64,000 nucleotides of DNA. Source: Orobanche coerulescens (lineage: Eukaryota; Streptophyta; Magnoliopsida; Lamiales; Orobanchaceae). The translations under genes were made by a program, and so were the position numbers. Below the pieces are notes generated by a model. That model was given only the letters and a program-made list of their open reading frames with translations. It ran no database searches and was not told the DNA's origin. Each line of letters begins with the position of its first letter. Position 1 is the first letter of the stretch. This document shows positions 54,245 through 64,000 of the stretch, in pieces. Where the stretch lies: the NCBI GenBank assembly GCA_033398695.1, contig JAWKAU010000209.1, positions 162,001 through 226,000 of the forward strand. The letters run 5' to 3'.

Positions 54245-54769
54245 TGTAATATCCGCAAATTCGATCTCCGGTAATTTTATTTTTTGGCGAAAGTCTGTTT
54301 TGACAACTCGCTTGGGACCGTTTCATCATTCTGAGAATGATTAACTCTGCACTTGTTGACATCCGAGTTCATTTCGGTGTTGTTTTGTTGAGTTCCGTGC
54401 TTCGTAGCGACTTTTCCGCACTCGAGTTCGATTCTTGCGAATCTTGTTCGAAACTACTATTTCGAGTTTCCCGTAAGTCCGTTTAACTTTGTTAGACGTG
54501 TTATGAACTTCGGTTTGGTTATCCGATCACGTATCGTGACTTTCGGGCATTTTGGGCTATTTTTGTAATTTTCCATAGTTGTGGGTATCCGTTTACGTAT
54601 TTATTGTCTCGACCCTTTTTATGGTCGCGTTCAAGTTTGATTGTAACTCAAGATCTTAGTATGATCTTATTCTGGAGCTTTCCGTGCGTATCTTGAACTT
54701 GGTATTTCGATCGGAGGAGTCCGTTGTTGTAACCAGCTTTGAGAGCACTACTGCTGTAGTTCTGGTGCC

Positions 54770-55072
54770 TTAGCGCACGCTATCGAGCAGCAGGGTCTGA
54801 GGTTAGTAGCTTGATTCAGGCCATTAGCGCACGCTAAGGGCAGGTGGCTAGCGCGTGCTACGGTGCAGTAGTTAGCGTACGCTACACGTTTGGTAGCGCA
54901 CGCTAACTGGTAGTTCGAGGCAGTCCAGTGGCTACTGGAATGGGTCTGGAGGTTTCGTTAGCGCACTCTAACTTTTGGTGGTTAGCGCACGCTAACTGTG
55001 CATTTGGCAGAACGTTTGTTCTGATGCCTCGATAGCGCACGCTAATCAGGTAGGATTGGCGCACGCTAAGCT
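54770..55072. repeat. TAGCGCACGCTA palindrome array in G LTR
   Basis: About ten copies of TAGCGCACGCTA and variants between 54771 and 55069, with an AGTCCAG...CTGGA pair at 54920-54940. The motif is shared with C and D. Confidence 0.9.
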
Positions 55073-56006
55073 GTCCAGTATATAAACTGGAAAGTAGTCA
55101 TTAATCTTCATTTTTCTTCATTTCTTCTTCTTCCTCCGCGGGTCTGAGACGAGGCGACTAGGGTTCGCGACCTGGGCTAATTTTCTTCCATTCCAAGGTG
55201 TTTTGGGTCATCCTAGGTGATTATAACATCATTTAATCCATTGTTCTTCATCGAATCAAGGTATCTTTCTTGATTTCCTTCGAGTAGACTTTTTGGGGGA
55301 TTTGTTCTTGATTTCGTTTTCCATCCATTTTTGATGAACCAATTGTTGTAAAATGATGTTTTTAAACATATCCTATGGATTGAATATCCATAATTTTGGT
55401 TGGGAATTCCATTTTCATGTTTTGTCGGGTCGATTTGTGTTCTTGGCCGTTTTGGGGGAAACCCTTGAACTTTCGTTGTTTGTTCCTTGAATTCAGCGGC
55501 TTTGTGTCGTACTTTGGAATTCATTTCATTGTAATTGCTGTCGTTCGTAGTTTATTGTTGCGGGTTGTCGTTCGACGGAGTCGGCGGGTTCGTAGTTGGT
55601 CCGAGTCTCCTCAGTTCGGTCGATTCTCCGCATTATGGTTATTCGAGGCAAGTACCTTGTCCATACAATTCTTGTTTTATGGATATGATAATTAGTGATC
55701 GTCTCCTTGTGTTTATTTGATCATTTGAATTTCACTTTCAAAGATTCGGTTAGCCTTGTTAAAGGCCCTCTTTCAAAACGCGTGTGTTTTGTGGACATTG
55801 TGTTCGTGGATGGTTACGTGAATTACTATGAATACACTTGGTGTTGTCGTTGTGCTTTGATAATATATATGTATATATTATCTCATATCGGTGCGTTGTG
55901 ATTTGACCATTGCGTCGTGCATTGTAATTGTTGCCATTGAGTGAATTACTTGGATATTATTGATGTGATATGTTATTTGTGTGAATGTGTGGATATGGTT
56001 GAAGGT

Positions 56007-56345
56007 CTACGGTGACACATGGCACGTGATCATGTGGTCAGGATTCAACAAGTGATTGATCCAACCGTGAGAGCCTGAGATAATATACGGTGACACATGG
56101 CTTGTGATCAAGTGGTCAGGATCCAATAAGTGATTGATCCAACCGTGAGATATGGTGTGTGATTTGTTTAGCTAGCCAGCTCGGGAGGGTCCTTAGAGGC
56201 CTCGAGTGGGATTTGTGGCTTCATCCCGGTCCTAGGCGATGCATGTGCGTGATTTGTTTTATGATTGTGGCCAGCTCGGGAGGGCCCTTAGAGGCCTCGA
56301 GTGGGATTTGTGGCTTCGTCCCGGTCCTAGGCAATGCTTGTGCGT
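56007..56345. repeat. Two tandem repeat pairs in G LTR
   Basis: The first pair, near 56010 and 56088, contains ACGGTGACACATGGC and GTGATTGATCCAACCGTGAGA. The second, near 56175 and 56270, contains GCCAGCTCGGGAGGG and CTTAGAGGCCTCGAGTGGGA. The second resembles the B LTR repeat. Confidence 0.85.
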
Positions 56346-57103
56346 GATTACATTGTGTTTATTTTATGTCCGTCGAGGACACGTGATATGGGTTCTGACC
56401 ATGTGAATTGTTAGTGGTTTTCTATTCGCGAAATCAAAAACCTTTGGGTTGTGACCCTGTTGATTTTGGAAAGAGAAGGATTTGATAATCCTAAATTATT
56501 TTCTATTAAAAATCCCGAGGGTATTTTAAACCATTTTGCAAACCGTTCTTGTTATTTGTGATCTTTCGGATTTGGAAAGTTTTACTCAAAACTCTTGCCT
56601 CGGGAAGTATTCGTTTCGTTATAAATCTTTGAGGATCCCTGATTATTTTATTCTTGGAAGTTGAATTATGTGGCTCGTATTTGCACTTTGTACTTGCACT
56701 AGCAAAATAGTAGAATTTTGCTAACCCCCGAGTAATCGGGGGGTGGATGTCTGTATTGCATTCAGGTTTTAGGGAGCGTGGCACTGGGTTGGCATGAAGG
56801 ATGACGAAAGATGATCGATACTAATCACATGTGGAACCGTATGTTGTGTATTGGTTCATTTGTACTTTATTTTCCGCTGCAGTATTTTTCCCCATTATAC
56901 GGGAGATTGTTGTATTTTGACCCCTGTGTGGACATGTATTGTAATCGAGTTGTATGTTTTTATTGAAAGGCCAAATCGGTCTATTGAGTCTTTTTAGCCT
57001 TAAAGGCATTGTCGAGTTGTTCGTTTGTTGTTACCAGCCTGGTAGATCCTTGAGGAAAGGTTCTACGGCGTGTAATATCCCTAAGCGGATTGGGGGTGTT
57101 ACA

Positions 57104-58510
57104 TAAATGGTATCAGATATTAGGTTGTGGAAACCTAGGTGTCGGGTTTAGTGGTGTCTGTTGAGTTTTTTTCTCGTCAGAATTTGTCTGACTGAGTCGT
57201 GTTGCGACGCGTCGTCTGAGTTTGTTGGTCGTGATTAGTATCGTGGGGCGATCATCATCTTCGTGCGACATGTGGTTGTAAGTCTCCCTTCTTTGTATTG
57301 TGCCTCGTGTGACACGGGCTATTTGTTTGATTATTTGTTAAGTGATGGAATCTTTATGCAGATTCTTGGTTTCATGATGCATTTATGTGACTCATATTTC
57401 GTTTATATGAGGAGTGTTGTCGTTGTTTATGTCCCTTTGACTGTGATAATTGATTGTTTGTTTTCCGGTAAAAGACATGTATTGTCTTGATTTTGAGCGA
57501 GTTGATGCGTGTGTTGTGATGTATGTAAGCGAATATTGTTACATGAGCATTTTTGGGCATTCTAGCCCATTGAATTATTTTTGAAAACCTTGAGTATCTT
57601 AGAAAATAAATTTCGAGATGTACTTTTAAAATGAATTGTTTTCTCATGGTACTTCCAAGGTACCACAATATGTTTCAAAAATTTTCTACCTCGAGGACCA
57701 AAATATTTTGAGATATTTTCAATTATTTTTAGAAATGCAGTTGCTTAGACTCAAGGGTCGAATATTTCTGAATGTTTCAATTTAAAGGAAAGTGTCCTCG
57801 TTTCATCAAACGCGAGATGGTTTTCAAAGTCTCGATCATGATGTAGTACTACTTTTTGTAAGGTGATACTCAAGATCAACTAGTGTTTCCAAAATCATTT
57901 TTCAAAGGTGGTTTCCATTTTTAAAACCTATTAATTCCCGTTTGAGGTCTGGGGATGTATGTATGATGTTCGCATTGTCGTTATGATGTTAGCTCCCGAG
58001 TATGATCGAATTGGTGGCATGAACGTTGAGGCGTTGCCACGCATTTGTTGTACTAGCCCTCTGTAAGAGGTGTGAACTGGTATTCACTGTTTGTCGCCTC
58101 GTGGTGATTTGCGTGTTGTTGTCGCACGTGTGTGAGCTGTTAAAGCTTGGGTTTGTACATTTATGTATATGGGTGATTGTTTCATGATGTTTGTGATTGT
58201 GTGCTGGCTATCGTTCGAGCTATTGCAATCGTCGAACGATGTCGTTGTTGTTGTGATTGTTGTATGTGTTGATATGTTATGCTGAGTTGGCATCTCCGGT
58301 ATGTTATTTTGAGATGTTACGTTCCGTTGTATCTAGCATTTGTATATTTGGTATGCCGAGCCGAGTGTTTCAACCGTGGTGTGCCACGTGCTGCATCTGA
58401 CTCGTTACAGGTTGTCGGGAACAGATAGCTTTTGTCATCTGAAATTGTTTTGCATTGATCGTCGTATGTTTTAAGTTTCGGGGACGAAACTTCTTTTAAA
58501 GGGGGTAGAA
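57104..58510 (+). mobile_element. Element G/D chimeric interior without genes
   Basis: 1.4 kb between the G LTR and a D-family LTR. The first 200 bp match the start of the D leader; the last 120 bp match the end of the D interior, including the polypurine tract AAAGGGGGTAGAA (58498-58510). The middle has no Gag or Pol homology. Since the flanking LTRs belong to different families, the segment probably joins two elements by recombination or is a deleted element. Confidence 0.65.
57108..57119 (+). promoter_or_regulatory. Element G primer binding site, tRNA-iMet type
   Basis: TGGTATCAGATA; 10 of 12 bases match the initiator tRNA-Met site, four bases after the LTR. Confidence 0.75.
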
Positions 58511-61130
58511 TGTAATACCCGAGATTTTTGTTCTGGATTCGTTGAGTTTTCGGGGTTTTATCGGATTGTTATTGTCCTCATCGTTGGAATTTTGTGCCAT
58601 GTTTGGGTGTGTCTTGTTGGGACATGTGTTTGGAGGCGTTTCGAATCACTATGTGAGTTTTTCGGTTTTTTTTGGTGTAGCGCACGCTAATGCTTGTGGC
58701 ATAGCGCACGCTACGGCGTTGTGGTTAGCGCACGCTACTGAATGTGTAGCGCACGCTAACTGGCAGTCCAGAGGCAGTCCAGGAGCTACTGGACTGGGAC
58801 TGGGGCTTTGTTAGCGCACGCTAAGGTCGATAGCTAGCGCACGCTCATTCTTCTTTCTAGCGCACGCTACCCGGTAGGTACAGTTCTGTCCAGGGGCCAC
58901 TGGACTGGTTTCGTGACCCGTTAGCGCGCGCTACGCTCATGGGTCTAGCGCACGCTAACGGTGTTATTCGGTAAATTCTGGGCGTTGACCTCGTTAGCGC
59001 GCGCTAATGTTGTCTAGTTAGCGCACGCTAATGACTGTCCAGTATAAATACTGGACAGCAAGCTTCACTTCGTCATTTCTCACTTTTCTTCATCCCTTCC
59101 GACGGGAGTGAGCTCCAGAGGCGATTTTGAGTGATCTTCTTCTTCTAGCTTCATCTTCGAGCGGATTTGTAGGTGTTTAACAACATCTAATCGTCTTCTT
59201 GGTCCAAATCAAGGTAATCTCTTCTTAGAACCCTAGTTTCTTGAATTTGGGTTTTTCCTTAGATTTGTGATTCTTACCCGATCTCATCCGATCGGTTGTG
59301 TATTCTTGTTTGTCTTGACCGTAATCTTCAGATTTTGTTAACCGTTCATCGATTTTTATCGCCCGGATAAATGATTCTTGATTTCTTTGAGAACACTTAG
59401 ACCTTGTTGTTTTTAAGATCGTTTAGGATTTCGATTAGTGTTATTGATTCGTGGTGATGTTATTTTCGTAGTATTCGTGGGACTGCCAAATCTTTGGTCG
59501 TTTTTGGAAGCTCGAGAACTATCCGACCGTGTCCATTCGTTGTTCAGTTGCTCGTGGTGTCGAGGCAAGTACCTTGTCCATACGTTTCATGTTTCGTAGG
59601 CATAATTATTAATAAATAATTTTATGCGAAACTCAATGTTTAATGAACGTAAAAAGGGATCGGCATGTTCTTGATAAATATTGTCTTTCAACGATAATTC
59701 GTGTACTTCGTGAATATATGTGTTCTCAGAATATCTGTGTTGGTTTTGTATGTTGAAAGATGCTATGATCACTTTGAGTGAGTTTAATAGACCGTAATCC
59801 TTTGTCGGGGATTACGTAATGTTATGTGTACTTGTTCAGTAAGAACGTAATGTGTGTGATATTAGTTGTTACTCCTTTGAAAGGAGGCTATGATGTTTAA
59901 GTGTTGCTTGGCTTGATGTTCTTCTCATTATTATGTGATCGTTGAAAGTGATGTGCCTCCGGGTAGGATTGATAAATCTCCGAGATCCATACTTGTTAGT
60001 ATGAGTCGGGCGTGGCCGTAGGGTTATCCAATCCGGGTATGTCTTGCGATGACTCCGAGGTTTGGGGCTTGCTAGCCCGATGCCAGGATAACTTGTGGGG
60101 GTTATCATCGGGTATGTCTTGCGGGGACTCCGAGGTTCGTGGCTTGTTAGCGCGATGCCGGGATAACTTATGGTTGTGGTTTGTAATGGTTCTGTGACTG
60201 TTGTCACGAGGACATGTGATTTGGTATGGTTTCCTATTGGTTTATTCACTCGGGTATGTTCTGCGGGAGCATCTGAGGTTCGTGGATTGTTAGCACGGGA
60301 CGCGAATAATCCTTAGGAACATGTGTTATGTGATTTGGGTCGTGGACCCTGTGTTATGTGATTTGGGTCGTGGACCCTGTGGCTTACAATTTGGGTCTTG
60401 GACCCCGTGTATTGTGAATTGGGTTGTGAACCCGTGTTTTATTATTGGAACCCGTGTGTTATGATTTTGAGCCGTGTCCCCAAGTGTTTTCGAATGACTT
60501 GAGAATTCCTTAATTCCAAATGTTTTCAAACTCCCGAGATCGTAAAATATTTTGTATGAGATACATGGTTCTATTCCTACCTTTTATAAATCAAACTGTT
60601 TTGATTAAGTGAATTATCTCGGGAAATATTTATAAGATTATTATATTCTTGAAGCACGTTGTGTATGGCTTGTACTTCTGTTTTATACTTGCACTAGCAA
60701 AACAGTGGAGTTTTGCTAACCCCCGAGTATTCGGGGGGTGGATGTCTGTATTGCGTCCAGGTACTTGTAGGTTGCTGGGGAGCGAACCACAGGATCGGTA
60801 TGGAGGGTGATGGAAGACGACGATACTAAACACATAAAGACCAATCGTAGAGTATGTTGGGTAGTCTTGTTGGTTATTTCTCCGATGTATTGTTACCCCG
60901 ATTTATGGGAGCGTTATTGTATTCCAGCCCCTGTGCGGGTATGAGTTTTGGGAAAGAATCTTGTATGTAATGTTGTGTGTGTTGTGATAAAAGACCAAAA
61001 TGGTCTAATGGTCCTTTACGTAGCCATGTCGGCATGTGAAGTGATGCATTGTTTTGTATTTAGCCTGGTAGATCCTCGCGGAGAGGGTCTGCGACGCTGT
61101 AATATTCCCGAGTGGTTTGGGGGTGTTACA
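58511..61130 (+). mobile_element. Second copy of the element D 3' LTR
   Basis: TGTAATACCCGAG to GGGGTGTTACA, 2.6 kb, with palindrome array (58677-59030), TATA palindrome (59038-59055) and tandem repeats (60030-60315). It is closer to the D 3' LTR at 25087 than either is to the D 5' LTR. It is followed by CAAAT and the same codon of C gag as at 27729, so it marks the same insertion event in a duplicated host. Confidence 0.9.
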
Positions 61131-62443
61131 CAAATGACTCAGATGGGACAACTGATGGAGACGATGCATAACTCAACTACTCAAAATCAACAGGCTCCTC
61201 CGCCGCCACCTCAGAGGCAAGAGAGGGGTGTGAGCAGTATCATTGGCGACATCTCTCGCCAGAGACCACCTACTTTTGAGGGCTCATCTGAGCCGGCAGA
61301 TATTGTTCACTGGCTTGAGCATTTCGAGAAGTTGTTTGCTATGGTGGAGTGTCCCGAAGGGCACAAAGTTTCAGTTGCGGCTTACTATCTTGGTAAGGGC
61401 GCACATTCATGGTGGTTATCGTTGAAGCCCACCGACGGATCTTGTACATGGGATCAATTCAGGACTCTCATGATGGAGAGGTATTATCCGGCCCCACTCA
61501 GGGAGGCCAAGTTGTCAGAATTACTCACTCCCGACCTCTCAGCGGACGATGATGTTCTCGCCATCGCCGAGAAATTTCAGGAGCTACTTCCTTTCGCCTC
61601 GTCCATTATTCACTCTGAGGCGGACAAGATCAAGTATTTCAGCAAGAGGTTGAAGCCTCGTATGCGGATGCAGTTGCTTAATCACAATTGCACCACTCTG
61701 GCCGAATTCATTGAGAAAGCTCTTACTTATGATCTTATTGCTAAGGAGATTGTTAAGCAACAACCTTCATCTGCTGGCAAGAAGTCAAAGAATCGTAATC
61801 AGTCTGCCGGCAGTCAGGCCACTTTCAAGAAACCTCGTGCGGACTCTACTTTTTCTGAGCGACCTCCTATGGCGCCTAGACCCGTGGAATCTCAGTCATG
61901 AGCGGCCAGTTCGGCCATCACCTGTTTCAACTGTGAAGAACAAGGTCATTTCAGCACCAAGTGTCCGAGGCAGACTGTCACGTGCCATAGCTGTGGGATT
62001 GCTGGGCATAAGGCCCGTTTTTGCCGAAGAGACTCTAAACCTACTCCGGCGTCATATTAGGTCCCGAGACATTCAGCGGTGCAGAAACAGGCTACTCAGT
62101 CCGCGTCGTTCAAGACGATAGGAGCAAATAAAGGCGGAGCCAAGAGCTATCAGACGGGAGCGTCCGGTTCGGGGACCGGCAAGCCCCGAATTTATGAGAT
62201 GAAGAAGACCGACGATCCAGAGGCCCTAATGATCTCAGGTACACTCGATATTCTATCTCAACCTGTGTGTACCCTTTTTGATACTAGTGCATCGCATTCA
62301 TTCATTTTCGAGTCATGTTTGAGTAGCTACGTCTGGGTAGTGCTACTAGTTGTGAGCCTTATGTCATTGGTCTACCTGATGGTAGAAGAATTATCGGGAA
62401 TCGTGAGATTAAGGATTGTCCGATTCAGCTTCATGGCCATGAT
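61131..62443 (+). pseudogene. gag: Element C, right-hand copy: gag and protease
   Basis: Starts at the D insertion site in gag (QMTQMGQLME). The Gag block is the same as at 27729. Stops differ from the left copy: TGA at about 61899-61901 after SQS, and TAG at about 62057. The left copy has CGA and CAG there, while the TAG of the left copy at 28680 is CAG here. Zinc knuckles CFNCEEQGHFSTKC and CHSCGIAGHKARFC follow, then the FDTSASHSF protease motif with the same D-T-S change. A 1-bp deletion near 62327 shifts the frame. An apparent start at 60948 lies in the LTR. Confidence 0.85.
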
Positions 62444-64000
62444 TGGTTAGCAGACCTAATCGTGGTAGATTTACCAAGAGACGGCGTCATCCTGGGTATT
62501 GATTGGATGGATTGTCACGATGCCGTCATTAGTGTCCGTAAGCGTCTGGTCACTATCATTTCAGACGATGGGGTCGAATGTGTATTTCAGGGAAGTAATC
62601 CCAGCTGTTCCGGGAGAGTCATCAACTTGATGAAAGCAGTGAAATTACTCAGTCAGGGGTGTGTCAGTTATTGGTGCTATATGACCAAGACCGAGAAACC
62701 ATCAGTAATGTTGATGGATATTCCTATAGTGAGAGAATATGCTGATGTATTTCCAAACGATATACCTGGCTTGCCTCCACAGAGAGATGTGGAATTCATG
62801 ATTGAGTTGGAGCCCGGTACCGTACCGGATGGCCCCGACCAAAATGCAAGAGTTGAAGAATCAATTAGAGTATTTGACCAAGAAGGGTTATATTCGACCG
62901 AGTGCGTCCCCGTGGGGAGCACCAGTGCTATTTGTCAAGAATAAGGATGGTTCGTTCCGCTTGTGTATTGATTACCAGGAATTGAACCGGGAGACGATCA
63001 AGAATAAGTATACTCTACCCCGTATCGTTGATCTTTTGTATCAACTTTAGGGAGCTTCAGTATTTTCCAAGATCAACTTAAGATCTGGATATCATCAGTT
63101 GCGAATTCGAGAGTCGGATATCGCAAGGACGGAGTTCCGAACACACTATGGTCATTATGAGTTTGTGGTAATGCCGTTTGGGTTAACTAATGCACCTGCG
63201 GTATTCATGGAGTTAATGAATCGGGTTTTCATCGACTATTTGGATCAGTTCGTGGTTGTCTTCATTGATGACATTTTAATTTATTCCCGTGACCGGGAGG
63301 AGCACGAGTTTCACCTTCATCAAGTGCTCGACGTGTTGAGACGAGTGTAACTTTATGGAAAGTTTTCCAAATGTGAGTTCTGGATGTCCGAAGTGACATT
63401 TCTCGGACATGTAATTTCATCAGATGGAGTTCGTGTCGACCCTCAGAAGACGGAGGCTATCCGAGATTTGCAACCTCCAAAGAATGTTAAGGAAATCCGA
63501 AGTTTCCTCGGATTAGCTGGTTATTATCGGCAATTTGTGGAAGGATTTTCTAAAATCGCTCAACCCATGACGAACCTTTTAAGGAAAGATAAGAAATACA
63601 TGTGGTCCGACGCGTGTCAATAGAGTTTTGAGGAACTCAGGAGTCGGTTAATTTCAGCACCTGTCCTTTCTTTACCACAAGGGACGGAAGGATTTGTGGT
63701 TTATAGTGATGCGTCCGGGCAGGGTCTCGGATGTGTACTAATGCAGAACGGGAAAGTTATTGCTTATGCTTCACGGCAATTGAGACCTTACGAGGTTAAT
63801 TATCCGACCCACGACCTGGAGCTAGCAGCCGTGTTATTCGCATTGAAGATTTGGCGTCATTATCTTTATGGCATTACCTGTCAGATATTCACCGATCATA
63901 AGAGTTTAAAGTATATATTTTCTCAGAAGGAGTTAAATATGCGATAGAGACAGTGGTTGGAACTAATCAAAGATTATGATATTGTGATACTTTACCACCC
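62444..64000 (+). pseudogene. pol: Element C, right-hand copy: RT and RNase H, cut by window end
   Basis: The uninterrupted E target site at about 62440-62446 is followed by WLADLIVVDLPRDG. RT motifs: [35 protein letters not shown]. RNase [23 protein letters not shown]. It shares with the left copy the deletion before RT, the TAA after DVLRRV and the TAG in DACQ*SFEEL. Its own stops are TAG near 63048 and near 63945. The window ends within RNase H. Confidence 0.9.

Larger units (their letters stand above)
54245..57103 (+). mobile_element. Element G 5' LTR
   Basis: 2.9-kb LTR, TGTAATATCCGC to GGGGGTGTTACA. It has the same layout as D but diverged sequence: a TAGCGCACGCTA array (54770-55072), TATATAA within TCCAGT...ACTGGA (55073-55090), a donor-like CAAG|GTATCT near 55260, two tandem repeat pairs (56007-56155 and 56165-56345), the CTAACCCCCGAG block (56720) and the terminal GTTCTACGGCGTGTAAT block. 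Confidence 0.9.

Noticed and set aside
60948..61130. Extended start of the gag frame in the LTR (also at 27546)
   Set aside because: The upstream part is D LTR sequence that happens to be open; homology to Gag begins only after the LTR end.

Overview
This is plant nuclear DNA, probably from a eudicot with a large, repeat-rich genome. Nearly every base can be assigned to LTR retrotransposons, whole, broken, nested or duplicated. I see no rRNA, tRNA or CRISPR array and no ordinary single-copy host gene. The coding sequences are Ty3/gypsy gag-pol pieces (Tekay/Del-type chromoviruses with a C-terminal chromodomain) and, unexpectedly, three copies of an intronless LOG-type gene (cytokinin-activating phosphoribohydrolase family) carried inside a different, non-autonomous LTR element.

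Layout. 1-2518: a minus-strand LTR cut by the window edge, inserted in the tail of a plus-strand LTR, then a GC-rich direct-repeat element. 2519-6827 and 45698-54244: 'element H', an Athila/Tat-like element with 1.6-kb LTRs and a PBS matching tRNA-Asp. Its 3.1-kb interior lacks gag and pol but carries ORF1 (207 codons, cysteine-rich) and a LOG copy. H units share LTRs in tandem. 6828-7823: an unassigned insertion (MULE-like at best) and the first 76 bp of another LTR. 7824-16504: 'element A', minus strand, 3.2-kb LTRs, most of pol deleted. 16505-45697: 'element C', a plus-strand chromovirus holding three younger insertions. These are 'D' (19259-27728, gag-only, TSD CAAAT), the solo LTR 'E' (29046-31267, TSD ATTGG) and 'B' (35466-44659, minus strand, nearly complete, TSD TTTGA). 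54245-58510: left part of 'element G' in an H LTR, passing into D-like sequence. 58511-64000: a second copy of the D 3' LTR joined to element C at the same gag target site, but without E. The D-in-C nest was therefore duplicated, most simply before E arrived.

How the parts relate. The chromovirus LTR families share a layout although their sequences differ: an array of short CG-containing palindromes, a TATA box (within an inverted repeat in B, D and G), a putative splice donor about 170-215 bp downstream, 60-85-bp tandem repeats in most families, and a common terminal block ending GTTACA. In B, C and D a matching acceptor lies one base before the gag ATG, suggesting a long leader intron. H has its own palindrome array (GTTACGGCCGTAAC) before its TATA box. 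All gag, pol and LOG copies carry stops, frameshifts or active-site changes, mostly of the kind expected from deamination of methylated cytosines. Only ORF1 of the second H unit and gag of D are open end to end. All identities were judged by eye; no alignment or database search was run.
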